Source: Thiobacillus sp.
GTDB lineage: Bacteria > Pseudomonadota > Gammaproteobacteria > Burkholderiales > Thiobacillaceae
Length of the DNA: 10,000 nucleotides
Direction: 5' to 3'
NCBI GenBank assembly: GCA_020216925.1
Contig: JAIWOL010000069.1
Coordinates: 1 to 10,000, forward strand
In this document: positions 1 to 7,009 of the stretch, one piece after another
Layout: each line of letters starts with the position of its first letter
How positions within the stretch are numbered: position 1 is the first letter of the stretch
Translations under genes and position numbers: made by a program
Notes under the pieces: generated by a model
What the model was told of the DNA's origin: nothing
Database searches by the model: none
What the model saw: the letters and a program-made list of their open reading frames with translations, nothing else

Positions 1-121
1 CCTCGTTGATGGCAAAAAGCGATTCGTTTCCGGGCGGCTGCCTGGCTTCGAGCCCCTGCGCCTGGGCGGCTCCCAGGGACAACACGCCGGCCAGCGCCAG
101 CAAGGAAAAAAGACGCGTCAT
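1..121 (-). CDS. Exported protein of unknown function, N-terminal part only
   Basis: The start codon is at 121 and the gene runs off the left edge, leaving 40 codons. The visible N-terminus begins MTRLFSLLALAGVLSLG and continues to AAQAQG. This is a classic Sec signal peptide: one basic residue, a leucine/alanine-rich core and an Ala-X-Ala site, with likely cleavage after about residue 21. The mature part starts GLEARQPPGNESLFAINE. A GGAG ribosome binding site lies six bases upstream of the ATG, which supports this start. The gene has the same orientation as aroB-dgt and begins 111 bp after the dgt stop, so it may be co-transcribed with them or have its own promoter. The mature sequence is too short for me to recognise a family. 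The product is probably periplasmic or secreted. Confidence 0.72.
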   Translation of the reverse strand, partial: MTRLFSLLALAGVLSLGAAQAQGLEARQPPGNESLFAINE

Positions 122-127
122 GACAAG

Positions 128-131
128 CTCC
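128..131 (-). promoter_or_regulatory. Ribosome binding site (GGAG) of the exported-protein gene
   Basis: Read on the minus strand, GGAG is followed by a six-base spacer and then ATG. This is the clearest Shine-Dalgarno sequence in the window and fixes the start of the signal-peptide gene at 121. Confidence 0.6.
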
Positions 132-144
132 ACTGAATTGACAT

Positions 145-158
145 GCCGTCTTTACGGC
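145..158 (-). other. Small perfect hairpin between dgt and the next gene
   Basis: A five-base stem (GCCGT/ACGGC) encloses a four-base loop. It lies between the dgt stop and the start of the signal-peptide gene. No T run follows it on the minus strand, so it does not qualify as an intrinsic terminator. It may be an mRNA structure in the leader of the downstream gene or chance in GC-rich DNA. Confidence 0.25.
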
Positions 159-232
159 GCGCGCGCGCAGCGCTTTAGCCTGCGGCGTCCGGGGGCATAG
201 CGGGCGGAAGAGCGCCTCCAGCCCGGCGAACG

Positions 233-1354
233 TCAGATTTCCTCGACGGCAAATATGCGGCGGTGTTCGCGCATGGCGTAACGGTCGGTCATGCCGGCAA
301 TGTAATCCGCCACAGCCCGGGCGCCTTCCAGCGATTCGCGCGCTTGGTGCTCTGGCGGCAGCAGGCGCGCATCGCCGGTGAAGGCGGTGAAGAGGTCGGT
401 GACGATGCGGGTGGCCTTGGCGCTCATGCGCTGCACCTTGTAATGGCGGTAAAGATGGCGCATCAGAAAGCGCTTGAGTTCGCGGTGTTCGTCCAGCAGG
501 CCGTCGCTGAACGCGGCCAGGGGCGGCGCCGCCCGCACCTCGTCCAGGCTGCCCACCCCGGCATGGGCAATGTTGGCGCGCGTGGTTTCGGCCAGGTCGA
601 GAATGAGCGTGTTGATCATGCGCCGTACGGTTTCGGTCACCACCCGGCGGCCGGCGAGCGCGGGGTATCGGGTTCGCACTTCGTCGAGATGCCGGGCAAA
701 GATGCGCACCTCGGCCAGCTGGTCCACCGTGATCAGCCCCGAACGCACGCCGTCGTCCACATCGTGGTTGTTGTAGGCAATTTCGTCGGCCAGATTGGCA
801 ATCTGCGCTTCCAGCGAAGGCTGGCGCCTGTTGAGAAAGCGTTCGCCCAGCTCGCCCAGTTTCTCCGCGTTGGCCGGCGAACAATGCTTGAGAATGCCTT
901 CACGCGCTTCGAAGGTGAGATTGAGCCCGTCGAATTCGGCGTAGCGCTCTTCCAGACTGTCGACCACGCGCAGCGATTGCAGGTTGTGCTCGAATCCGCC
1001 GTGTTCCCTCATGCAGGCATTGAGCGCGTCCTGTCCGGCATGGCCGAAGGGCGTGTGACCAAGATCGTGCGCCAGCGCCACCGCCTCGACGAGATCCTCG
1101 TTCAATCCCAGCAAGCGGGCCAGAGTGCGTCCGATCTGCGCGACTTCGAGGCTGTGCGTGAGCCGCGTGCGGAAGAGATCGCCCTCGTGGTTGACGAACA
1201 CCTGGGTCTTGTATTCCAGGCGGCGGAACGCGGCGGAATGGATGATGCGGTCGCGGTCGCGCTGGAATTCCGAACGCGGCGCCGCCGCCGGTTCGGCATG
1301 CACCCGGCCGCGCGTCTGCGCGGAATGCGCGGCGTATGTCGCGAGTCCGTCCAT
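233..1354 (-). CDS. dgt: Deoxyguanosinetriphosphate triphosphohydrolase-like protein (HD domain)
   Basis: The 373-residue product belongs to the dGTPase group of HD-domain metal-dependent phosphohydrolases. These cytoplasmic enzymes split dNTPs into deoxynucleoside and triphosphate and help control dNTP pools. Visible signatures are the N-terminal segment around [20 protein letters not shown] (residues 32-51), [10 protein letters not shown] with H67, [11 protein letters not shown] with H96-D97, H100 and H105, and [15 protein letters not shown] with D190. H67, H96-D97 and D190 form the expected H...HD...D metal set. The length fits the shorter (type 2) bacterial dGTPase-like proteins rather than the roughly 500-residue E. 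coli Dgt, so the exact nucleotide preference is uncertain. The ATG shares one base with the aroB stop (TGATG), which points to translational coupling in an aroB-dgt operon, an order common in beta- and gammaproteobacteria. Confidence 0.95.
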   Translation of the reverse strand: MDGLATYAAHSAQTRGRVHAEPAAAPRSEFQRDRDRIIHSAAFRRLEYKTQVFVNHEGDLFRTRLTHSLEVAQIGRTLARLLGLNEDLVEAVALAHDLGHTPFGHAGQDALNACMREHGGFEHNLQSLRVVDSLEERYAEFDGLNLTFEAREGILKHCSPANAEKLGELGERFLNRRQPSLEAQIANLADEIAYNNHDVDDGVRSGLITVDQLAEVRIFARHLDEVRTRYPALAGRRVVTETVRRMINTLILDLAETTRANIAHAGVGSLDEVRAAPPLAAFSDGLLDEHRELKRFLMRHLYRHYKVQRMSAKATRIVTDLFTAFTGDARLLPPEHQARESLEGARAVADYIAGMTDRYAMREHRRIFAVEEI

Positions 1355-2433
1355 CAGCGCGGCGCGGCGAGCACGCCGGCGAGCACGTCTCGCGGCACTT
1401 CGCCGGTGATGACGGCTTCGCCCAGGCGCTTCAGGAGCACGAAGCGCAGCTTGCCGGACTCTACTTTTTTGTCGTGGCCCATGTAATCCAGCCAGGTTTC
1501 CAGGCCCAGCTCAGGCGCCGCATCGGGCAGCCCCGCGGCCCGGATCAAGGCACGCGCGCGCGCCACGTCGCCCGCGGAAAGCCAGCCCAGCCGGCGCGAA
1601 GTCTCGGCCGCCAGCGCCATGCCCGCGCCGACCGCTTCGCCGTGCAGCCAGGTGCCGTAGCCCATGCCGGTCTCGATGGCATGCCCAAAGGTATGCCCCA
1701 GATTGAGAATGGCCCGGATGCCGCCTTCGCGCTCGTCCTCGCCCACCACCTGCGCCTTGATTTCGCAGGAACGGTAAATCGCGTGGGCAATCGCCAAGGC
1801 GTCGAGCGAACGCAGTCTGTCCATGTTCGCTTCCAGCCAGGCAAGAAAATCGGCGTCCCGGATCAGGCCGTATTTGATGACCTCGGCAAGCCCGGCCGAC
1901 AGCTCGCGCGGCGGCAGGGTTTTCAGGGTGTCGGTGTCGGCGAGCACGGCTTTGGGCTGGTAGAAGGCGCCGATCATGTTCTTGCCCAGCGGGTGGTTGA
2001 TGCCGGTCTTGCCGCCGACCGAGGAATCGACCTGCGACAGCAGGGTGGTGGGAATCTGGATGAACGGCACCCCGCGTTGATAGCAGGCTGCGGCAAAGCC
2101 GGTCATGTCGCCGATCACGCCGCCGCCGAGCGCAATCAGCGTGGTCTTGCGCTCGGCACGCCAGGTCAGCAGCGCGTCGAAAATCAGGTTAAGGGTTTCC
2201 CAGTTCTTGCAGGCCTCGCCGTCCGGCAGCACGATGGGGTGGACCGCCACGCCGGCGGCCGTCAGCGTCTGCGTCAGCCGTTGCAGATACAGCGGCGCAA
2301 CCGTGGTGTTGGTGACTACCGCCACGCGCTTTTGCGCCAGATGCGGCAGCATCAGGTCGGCGCGATCGAGCAGTCCCGCGCCGATATGGATGGGGTAGGA
2401 ACGGTCGCCGAGTTCGACGCTGAGGGTTTGCAT
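1354..2433 (-). CDS. aroB: 3-Dehydroquinate synthase
   Basis: This is the second step of the shikimate pathway: NAD- and metal-dependent conversion of DAHP to 3-dehydroquinate in the cytoplasm. The 359-residue protein matches the usual length of about 360. It shows the NAD-binding [11 protein letters not shown] (103-113), DSSVGGKTG (136-144), and predicted zinc ligands E184 in [10 protein letters not shown]247 in [10 protein letters not shown] and H264 in LHGEAV. I chose the ATG at 2433 because [18 protein letters not shown] aligns with known AroB N-termini. In-frame starts at 2451, 2487 and 2520 add residues unlike the family, and the last two would overlap or lie upstream of the predicted -10 box. 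No good Shine-Dalgarno precedes the chosen ATG. The stop overlaps the dgt start by one base. The usual upstream partner aroK is absent; a divergent polysaccharide locus lies there instead. Confidence 0.97.
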   Translation of the reverse strand: MQTLSVELGDRSYPIHIGAGLLDRADLMLPHLAQKRVAVVTNTTVAPLYLQRLTQTLTAAGVAVHPIVLPDGEACKNWETLNLIFDALLTWRAERKTTLIALGGGVIGDMTGFAAACYQRGVPFIQIPTTLLSQVDSSVGGKTGINHPLGKNMIGAFYQPKAVLADTDTLKTLPPRELSAGLAEVIKYGLIRDADFLAWLEANMDRLRSLDALAIAHAIYRSCEIKAQVVGEDEREGGIRAILNLGHTFGHAIETGMGYGTWLHGEAVGAGMALAAETSRRLGWLSAGDVARARALIRAAGLPDAAPELGLETWLDYMGHDKKVESGKLRFVLLKRLGEAVITGEVPRDVLAGVLAAPR

Positions 2434-2725
2434 GGCGTATCGAGGCCGCATTCGGGCAGGGTTGGGGGCTTGCGCGATTATACTCATCGCCTGTCGGCCG
2501 CTGGCACGGCTTTCGCTCATGACGCCGGAAGTCTGCGTTTTTCGTCCGGCACGCCTTCATTTAAACGAATACCCGCCACCCCCCTCGATTTTTCGACACT
2601 CCCATGCAGGCCAGTCACCACTGCGGCATCCCGGTCGCACCCGTCCCGCAAGCCGCCATCGGTATGCATTTTTCGCATGCCGGCGCATGCCCGCGCGCGG
2701 CCCGTCGCGCGCGCAGGCCGGCCGC
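2434..2725. other. Divergent intergenic region between aroB and the flippase gene
   Basis: This 292-bp region must hold the promoters for both directions. It contains the overlapping TATAAT/TATACT boxes near 2477-2484, a GCCGGA/TCCGGC inverted repeat (2524-2529 and 2545-2550, 15-base loop), a short AT-rich patch near 2558-2574, and two GCATGC palindromes starting 10 bp apart (2675 and 2685). The flippase reading frame is open across most of it, but the translation is rich in Pro, Arg and His and unlike a transporter N-terminus, so I treat it as non-coding. No recognised operator or riboswitch was seen. Confidence 0.5.
2477..2482 (-). promoter_or_regulatory. Candidate -10 box of the aroB-dgt promoter
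   Basis: A consensus TATAAT reads on the minus strand and would place the transcription start about 35 bases before the aroB ATG. A TG dinucleotide lies one base further upstream than in a true extended -10. The best -35 match is GTGCCA (2502-2507), four of six bases at a long 19-bp spacing, so the case rests mainly on the -10 box. On the opposite strand the overlapping TATACT (2479-2484) is also a fair -10 pointing toward the flippase, but I see no convincing -35 for it. Confidence 0.42.
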
Positions 2726-4183
2726 ATGAGCGCCGCCCCCGCAATGCGGCGCGGCATCGCCTGGATCTTTGCCGGCAACACCGGCAGCCAGATCCTTGCT
2801 TTCGTGTTCGGCGTGGCGCTGGCAAGGCTGCTCGCTCCGGAAATTTTCGGGATGCTGCTCACCATCCAGATTTTCACCGGGCTGGCGGGTTTCGTCTCCG
2901 GCGCGGGCATGGGGCAGGCGCTGGTCCGCGCGAAAGAAGCCTCCCGGCACGATTACGACGTCGTCTTCACCCTGCAACTGCTGATCGGCCTGGCCATTTA
3001 CGCGTTCTTTTTCTTCACTGCCCCCTGGTTCGCGCGCTGGTACGACACCCCCCTGTACGCCGACCTGCTGCGCGTGTCCGCGCTCAGCTTCCTGCTGCGC
3101 CCGTTCAACAATATTCCGGCGAGCATCCTCTACCGCGCGCAGCAATACCGCACCCAGGCCCTGTTCAACATCGCGTCCCTGGTATTTTCGAACGGCTTGA
3201 GCATTGCGCTTGCGCTTGCCGGCTTCGGCGTCTGGAGTCTGGTATTGAGCGGCGCGATCGGGCCGCTCGCGACCATCCCGTTTCTCATGGCGATCGCCCG
3301 CTGGCGGCCCCGGCTATCGTTCGATTTCGCCCGCGCACGCGAAATCGTGCGTTACGGCCTGCTGGTCACAGCCAACGACCTCGTCAACTACCTGCGCAAC
3401 CAGGCGAGTGTGTTCATCCTGTCCCGCACCCTCAACCCGGCGAGCGTCGGCCTCTACAACAAGGGCGACAGCCTGGCGCGCATGCCGCACCTGTTCATCA
3501 CCGGTTCGGTCTACCACGTGCTGTTCCGCTCGCTCGCCGCCGAGCAGGACAACCTCGACAAATGCCGTTACCTGTTCTACCGCAGCATCGCCCTGGTCGG
3601 GGTCTATGCCACGCCGTTCTATGTCGGGCTGGCCTGGCTCGCGCTTCCGCTGGTGCGCGGCGTGTACGGCGAAGCCTGGGCGCCGGCGGCGCTGCCGCTG
3701 GCCCTGCTGGCGCTGGCCTCGCCGTTCTGGCTGATCGATAACCTCTCCGGCGCGGTGCTCGCTGCACACAACTGGCTGAATCGCGAACTGCCGGTCCAGA
3801 TCGCCGCACTGGTGTTGCTCGTGGCGAGCGTCTGGGTGGGCACCCGGTATGGCCTGGCCGGCGTCGCGGCTGGCGTCGTGCTCACCGCCGTTTTCAGCGG
3901 GCTCGCCCTGCACCGTCTGGCCATCCGCTGCCTGAAGTCGCGCTGGCGGGATTTTGCCGTCGCCCTGATGCCTGCGGCGCTGCTCAATGGCATACTGGCG
4001 CTGACCTTGTATCTCGCGGACATGGCTTACACGGGTATGCACGACCTTGTCTACGTCGCCGCGATGGCCTGCACCGGCGGCGCGGTGTACGGGCTGAGCT
4101 TTCTCTATTTGCCACTCGCCGCCCTGCAAACCGAGCAGATACGCTGGAAGGACAGGCTAGGCCTTTTGCGCGCCACATCATGA
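2726..4183 (+). CDS. Oligosaccharide flippase (Wzx/PST type, MOP superfamily)
   Basis: This 485-residue polytopic inner-membrane protein is predicted to move lipid-linked oligosaccharide repeat units from the cytoplasmic to the periplasmic face during O-antigen, capsule or exopolysaccharide assembly. Supporting features are the N-terminal helix with GNTGSQILAF (17-26), the motif ARLLAPEIFG (33-42) typical of the WzxC/TuaB-like branch, ALVRAK (65-70), and VGLYNKGDSLARMP (241-254), a conserved cytoplasmic loop of this family. Hydrophobic segments occur along the whole chain, about a dozen in all, and the length matches the family. The start at 2726 gives a short tail before the first helix; ATG at 2744 is the alternative, and neither has a strong Shine-Dalgarno. 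The stop overlaps the deacetylase start by four bases (ATGA). The substrate cannot be read from sequence. Confidence 0.88.
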   Translation: MSAAPAMRRGIAWIFAGNTGSQILAFVFGVALARLLAPEIFGMLLTIQIFTGLAGFVSGAGMGQALVRAKEASRHDYDVVFTLQLLIGLAIYAFFFFTAPWFARWYDTPLYADLLRVSALSFLLRPFNNIPASILYRAQQYRTQALFNIASLVFSNGLSIALALAGFGVWSLVLSGAIGPLATIPFLMAIARWRPRLSFDFARAREIVRYGLLVTANDLVNYLRNQASVFILSRTLNPASVGLYNKGDSLARMPHLFITGSVYHVLFRSLAAEQDNLDKCRYLFYRSIALVGVYATPFYVGLAWLALPLVRGVYGEAWAPAALPLALLALASPFWLIDNLSGAVLAAHNWLNRELPVQIAALVLLVASVWVGTRYGLAGVAAGVVLTAVFSGLALHRLAIRCLKSRWRDFAVALMPAALLNGILALTLYLADMAYTGMHDLVYVAAMACTGGAVYGLSFLYLPLAALQTEQIRWKDRLGLLRATS

Positions 4184-4989
4184 ACCGAACCGATCCCGTT
4201 TCCTACCTGCTGCATCGTGCCGGCCGCGCGCACGGCCCGCTCATGCTCATGTATCACGCGGTGGCAGCGGGAAAGGGGGCGCCAGACTGGCCATGGGCCG
4301 TGTCGATGCAGCGTTTCCGCGCCCAGCTCGATTTTCTGGCGGATGCCGGCTACCGCACGCCCACCATGCGCCAACTGCTCGAATCGCCCGAACGTTTCGC
4401 CGGCGGGCGTACCGCAGTGATCACCTTCGACGACGGCTACGTCGACAACTTGTATGCCTGCGAAGCGCTTGTCTCCCGCAGCATGCACGCCTCGTGGTTC
4501 GTCGTCTCCGGTTCGGTCGGCCGCGAGCCCGCCTGGCCGGACGACGGGCGACCGCGCGGCCGCATGCTGAACGCCGCCGAACTGCGGGAAATGCATGCCG
4601 CCGGCATGGAAATCGGCTCGCACACCGTCAGCCACGCCCGTCTCACCGAAGTCGACGACGCCAGCCTGCACACCGAACTGGCCGGTTCCCGGCGCCAGCT
4701 CGAAGATGCGCTGGGCCAGCCCGTCACCAGCTTCGCCTACCCCTACGGCGCCTGGGACGCGCGTTGCGCGAACGCCGTCGCCGCAACGGGCTATGCCGCC
4801 GCCTGCACCACCCGCACCGGCTGGGCGCTGCGCGACGGCGATCCCTATCGCCTGCGCCGGCTCACCGTATTCAATGTCGACACCCCCGGCAGTTTCGCGC
4901 GCAAGCTGGCCTACGCCAGCCATGCGGTGTCCTGGCCGGAACTCGGCCGCTATTACGCCGGATCGCTGTTGCGACGGTTTCGCGGATGA
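4180..4989 (+). CDS. Polysaccharide deacetylase (NodB/CE4 family), predicted cytoplasmic
   Basis: The 269-residue protein has a carbohydrate esterase family 4 fold, which removes N- or O-acetyl groups from sugars using a metal ion. Motifs in order are LMLMYHAV (21-28), typical of the family's N-terminal strand; TFDDGY (82-87), with D84 the likely base and D85 a metal ligand; SHTVSHARL (147-155), with H148 and H152 the other metal ligands; and FAYPYG (185-190). All catalytic positions are present. There is no signal peptide or membrane segment, so it probably acts inside the cell on a glycan precursor rather than on finished polymer. Its ATG lies inside the flippase stop (ATGA), so the two are translationally coupled. 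Acetyl target and sugar are unknown. Confidence 0.9.
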   Translation: MNRTDPVSYLLHRAGRAHGPLMLMYHAVAAGKGAPDWPWAVSMQRFRAQLDFLADAGYRTPTMRQLLESPERFAGGRTAVITFDDGYVDNLYACEALVSRSMHASWFVVSGSVGREPAWPDDGRPRGRMLNAAELREMHAAGMEIGSHTVSHARLTEVDDASLHTELAGSRRQLEDALGQPVTSFAYPYGAWDARCANAVAATGYAAACTTRTGWALRDGDPYRLRRLTVFNVDTPGSFARKLAYASHAVSWPELGRYYAGSLLRRFRG

Positions 4990-5162
4990 CGACATGGCGT
5001 ATACCATGCCCGCCTGTATCTCCCTCGCCGTAGGCGCAGCGCCCAGGCATTGCGGCGCAGCGGTGGCGGGCGTGCACGGCTGGCGCCGCCCTCTTGAATC
5101 GACGCCTGCGCGCGCGGCCCGGCCTGGCGGTGCGGCAGGAAAGCGTGTCGACACCCCACAAA

Positions 5163-5195
5163 ATATCCGCGCCCGGCCGATATCTGTTTTTTTTT
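5163..5195 (+). terminator. Possible intrinsic terminator after the flippase-deacetylase pair
   Basis: A five-base stem ATATC/GATAT (5163-5167 and 5179-5183) can extend by a further GC/GC pair of bases across a mismatch. Three bases later a run of nine T residues begins. The T run is strong but the stem is weak, so it could be a leaky terminator, an attenuator-like element or chance. It lies about 170 bases beyond the deacetylase stop. Confidence 0.33.
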
Positions 5196-5220
5196 GATGT
5201 TGCAAGGAATCCGACCTCAA

Positions 5221-5246
5221 GCTGGCAGCGTTTGCCCACTGCCAGC
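5221..5246 (+). repeat. Perfect 8-bp inverted repeat before the sulfotransferase start
   Basis: GCTGGCAG (5221-5228) and CTGCCAGC (5239-5246) are perfect complements separated by ten bases. The right arm ends 15 bases before the ATG at 5262, so in mRNA the hairpin would sit at or just before the ribosome binding region. No clear Shine-Dalgarno lies between the hairpin and the ATG. As DNA it could be an operator half-site pair. Its function is inference. Confidence 0.45.
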
Positions 5247-5261
5247 GCGATTTACAGAACC

Positions 5262-6059
5262 ATGACTTCTTCCCCCATTTTCATTTTCTCTTCGAGTTGG
5301 CGATCCGGCAGCACCCTGATGCAGCGTTTCGTTACGGCAAGCGGCGAAGCCCTGGTATGGGGCGAGACCGGCGGCGCGCTGAACAGCCTCGCAGAAGCCC
5401 TGCGCGGCTGGGAAAAAATCGGTGCGGACAGCACCTTGCGTTTCGATCACACGCTGGGCGGCGGCGGCGAATCCGCTTACCGAACCTTGCTCGCCACGCC
5501 GCGCGCGGAGCATGCCAAACTCTGGATCGCCAACCTGACACCGCCCTACCTCGAAATCCAGACAAGACTGCAAGGTTTGCTGGAGGATATCTATGGCAGC
5601 CGGGCGCGCGCCCTGGGCTATGGCCGCTGGGGCATCAAGGAAACGCGCTGCGACCTGGAAACGGCCCGCCGGCTCAAGTTGATGTACCCCGACGCGCGCT
5701 TCGTGTTTCTGGTGCGCAACCCCATCGCCGTCATGACTTCGATCAAGCGGCGCTACTGGATGGAACGCCCTGCCGGCTATCGCACCCTGCGCTATTTCGC
5801 CCTGCACTGGCTGCACCGCAGCCGCCAGTTCAGGCAGGCCGGCTTCGGTTTCACCGTTCGCTACGAAGACTTCGTGCGGGATGCAGCCTTGCGCGCCCGT
5901 CTGCTTGAGCATCTCGGCATCGAGCACGCCCCGCCCGACGATTTCGTCGCCACCAGCCGCGTGGACTGGGAAACCCGGGACACCCGATCGCTGACGCTTT
6001 ACGAACGCCTGCTGCTGCGTGCCTGGCTAGGCCACGAGATGCGCGAATGGGGCTACTGA
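5262..6059 (+). CDS. PAPS-dependent sulfotransferase
   Basis: The 265-residue protein carries the two co-substrate motifs of the sulfotransferase family, which transfers sulfate from PAPS to a hydroxyl or amino group. The 5'-phosphosulfate loop is FSSSWRSGSTLMQRF (9-23). The 3'-phosphate motif lies in FVFLVRNPIAVMTS (147-160), with R152 and S160 in the expected places. RWGIKET (122-128) and RYEDF (200-204) are further family-typical blocks. No signal peptide or membrane helix is seen, consistent with PAPS being cytosolic. An in-frame upstream start at 5094 would add 56 residues translated across the T9 tract and inverted repeat; the ATG at 5262 puts the phosphate loop at the N-terminus as usual. 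Four bases separate its stop from the first glycosyltransferase, so a surface glycan is the likely acceptor. Acceptor sugar and N- versus O-sulfation are unknown. Confidence 0.87.
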   Translation: MTSSPIFIFSSSWRSGSTLMQRFVTASGEALVWGETGGALNSLAEALRGWEKIGADSTLRFDHTLGGGGESAYRTLLATPRAEHAKLWIANLTPPYLEIQTRLQGLLEDIYGSRARALGYGRWGIKETRCDLETARRLKLMYPDARFVFLVRNPIAVMTSIKRRYWMERPAGYRTLRYFALHWLHRSRQFRQAGFGFTVRYEDFVRDAALRARLLEHLGIEHAPPDDFVATSRVDWETRDTRSLTLYERLLLRAWLGHEMREWGY

Positions 6060-6063
6060 GACC

Positions 6064-6981
6064 ATGCGCGTTTCCATCGTCATGCCTTGCCACAACGCCG
6101 CCGGTCACCTGCCGGCCAGCGTCGCAAGCGTGCAGGCGCAAACCCTGGGCGGCTGGGAGCTCGTCGCCATCGATGACGGCTCCACCGATGCGACGCTGGC
6201 CTGGCTGCGCGCGCAGACAGACCCGCGCATTCGCGTTCTGACACAACCCAACCGGGGGGTGTCGGCTGCGCGCAATGCGGGGGTGGCCGCGGCCACCGGA
6301 GACTATCTGGCTTTTCTCGACGCTGACGACACCTGGGCGCCGGATTTTCTGCAAAAGATGCTGGCGGCGCTGGAGGCAAATCCGGCAGCCGTGCTGGCCT
6401 ACTGCGGCTGGCAGAACGTCGGCCTGGCGGGCGGGCGGGGCGCGCCCTTCATCCCGCCCGATTATGAAAACGCACACAAAGCCGAAACCCTGTTCGCCGG
6501 CTGCCGCTGGCCGATTCATGCCGCCCTGGCAAAGCGCGAGGCGATCGAAGCCGCCGGCGGCTTCGACCCGATGCTGACGCATGCCGAGGACTATGCGCTG
6601 TGGCTGCGTCTGGCCCTGGCCGCGCCCATCGTGCGCGTGCCCGAAGTGCTCGCTTGCTACCACTTTCATGGCGTCGCGCAGGCTTCCGCCAACCGCGGCC
6701 GCGCGGCGCTGCAATTCTGGCGGGCGCAGCGGCGTTTTCTTGCGCAGCACCGCCAGCTTGCCGCGGCGCTGGGCGCCCGCCGCGCCCGTGCGCTGACCAC
6801 CGGCGAACTGCTGCGCAAGGGTTACGAATGCTACTGGCAGCGCGACCTTGCCGCCGCGCGCGCAATTTTCCGCGTCGTCATGCAACAGGCTTATGGCACA
6901 CTCCGCGACTGGCGCTACATGCTGCCGGCCTGGCTGCCAGAATCGTGGCACCGCGGCCTGATCGCCAGAAGAAACCGATAA
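6064..6981 (+). CDS. Family 2 glycosyltransferase (first of four)
   Basis: The 305-residue GT-A fold enzyme is predicted to transfer a sugar from a nucleotide donor to a growing glycan at the cytoplasmic face of the membrane. Visible motifs are VSIVMPCHNAA (3-13), the nucleotide-binding DDGSTD (37-42), SAARNAG (67-73), the metal-binding FLDADD (84-89), GGFD (165-168) and EDYALWLRL (175-183), the last holding the probable catalytic acid/base region. It starts four bases after the sulfotransferase stop with no strong Shine-Dalgarno, suggesting coupled translation. It is collinear with the next gene over its whole length, sharing YCGWQNVG and IPPDY, so the two look like tandem duplicates. Donor and acceptor sugars cannot be assigned. 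Confidence 0.9.
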   Translation: MRVSIVMPCHNAAGHLPASVASVQAQTLGGWELVAIDDGSTDATLAWLRAQTDPRIRVLTQPNRGVSAARNAGVAAATGDYLAFLDADDTWAPDFLQKMLAALEANPAAVLAYCGWQNVGLAGGRGAPFIPPDYENAHKAETLFAGCRWPIHAALAKREAIEAAGGFDPMLTHAEDYALWLRLALAAPIVRVPEVLACYHFHGVAQASANRGRAALQFWRAQRRFLAQHRQLAAALGARRARALTTGELLRKGYECYWQRDLAAARAIFRVVMQQAYGTLRDWRYMLPAWLPESWHRGLIARRNR

Positions 6982-7009
6982 TCCAACCGATAGTCAGGGA
7001 CGGAATTGC

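Larger units (their letters stand above)
4990..5261. other. Intergenic region between deacetylase and sulfotransferase genes
   Basis: This 272-bp gap is the only large one inside the polysaccharide locus. It starts with a CATGG/CCATG inverted repeat (4993-4997 and 5004-5008) just after the deacetylase stop. Near its right end it becomes AT-rich, with a nine-T run (5187-5195), then an eight-base perfect inverted repeat (5221-5246) close to the next start codon. A 67-codon frame from 4994 to 5197 exists, but its composition and lack of recognisable features give no support for a gene. I found no convincing -35/-10 pair. Confidence 0.5.

Noticed and set aside
138..143. TTGACA resembling a plus-strand -35 box
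   Set aside because: No -10 box follows at a suitable distance (the region is GC repeats) and no plus-strand gene lies downstream.
157..168. Run of alternating GC near the dgt 3' side
   Set aside because: Short and expected in such GC-rich DNA; no evidence of function.
263..1486. Long plus-strand open frame opposite dgt
   Set aside because: dgt on the minus strand has all HD-domain motifs; the antisense frame is rich in Arg, Gly, Val and His and is a by-product of GC-rich codon usage.
2432..2725. N-terminal extension of the flippase from an ATG at 2432
   Set aside because: The extra 98 residues are Pro/Arg/His-rich and unlike any flippase N-terminus; the first transmembrane helix begins just after the ATG at 2726.
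1336..3741. 801-codon plus-strand open frame across aroB, the intergenic region and the flippase
   Set aside because: It spans two well-supported genes in other frames, has low-complexity Arg/Ala/Pro composition and shows no recognisable domain.
3314..4129. Minus-strand open frame opposite the flippase
   Set aside because: Gln/Arg/Gly-rich shadow translation of a clear transporter gene.
4994..5197. Possible 67-codon small gene between deacetylase and sulfotransferase
   Set aside because: It has only a weak upstream GGA, Arg/Ala/Pro-rich composition and no domain, and it ends in the T-rich patch; it looks like intergenic read-through of an open frame.
5094..5261. Sulfotransferase start at 5094
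   Set aside because: The added 56 residues include the translated T9 tract and inverted repeat and precede the phosphosulfate loop, which normally lies near the N-terminus.
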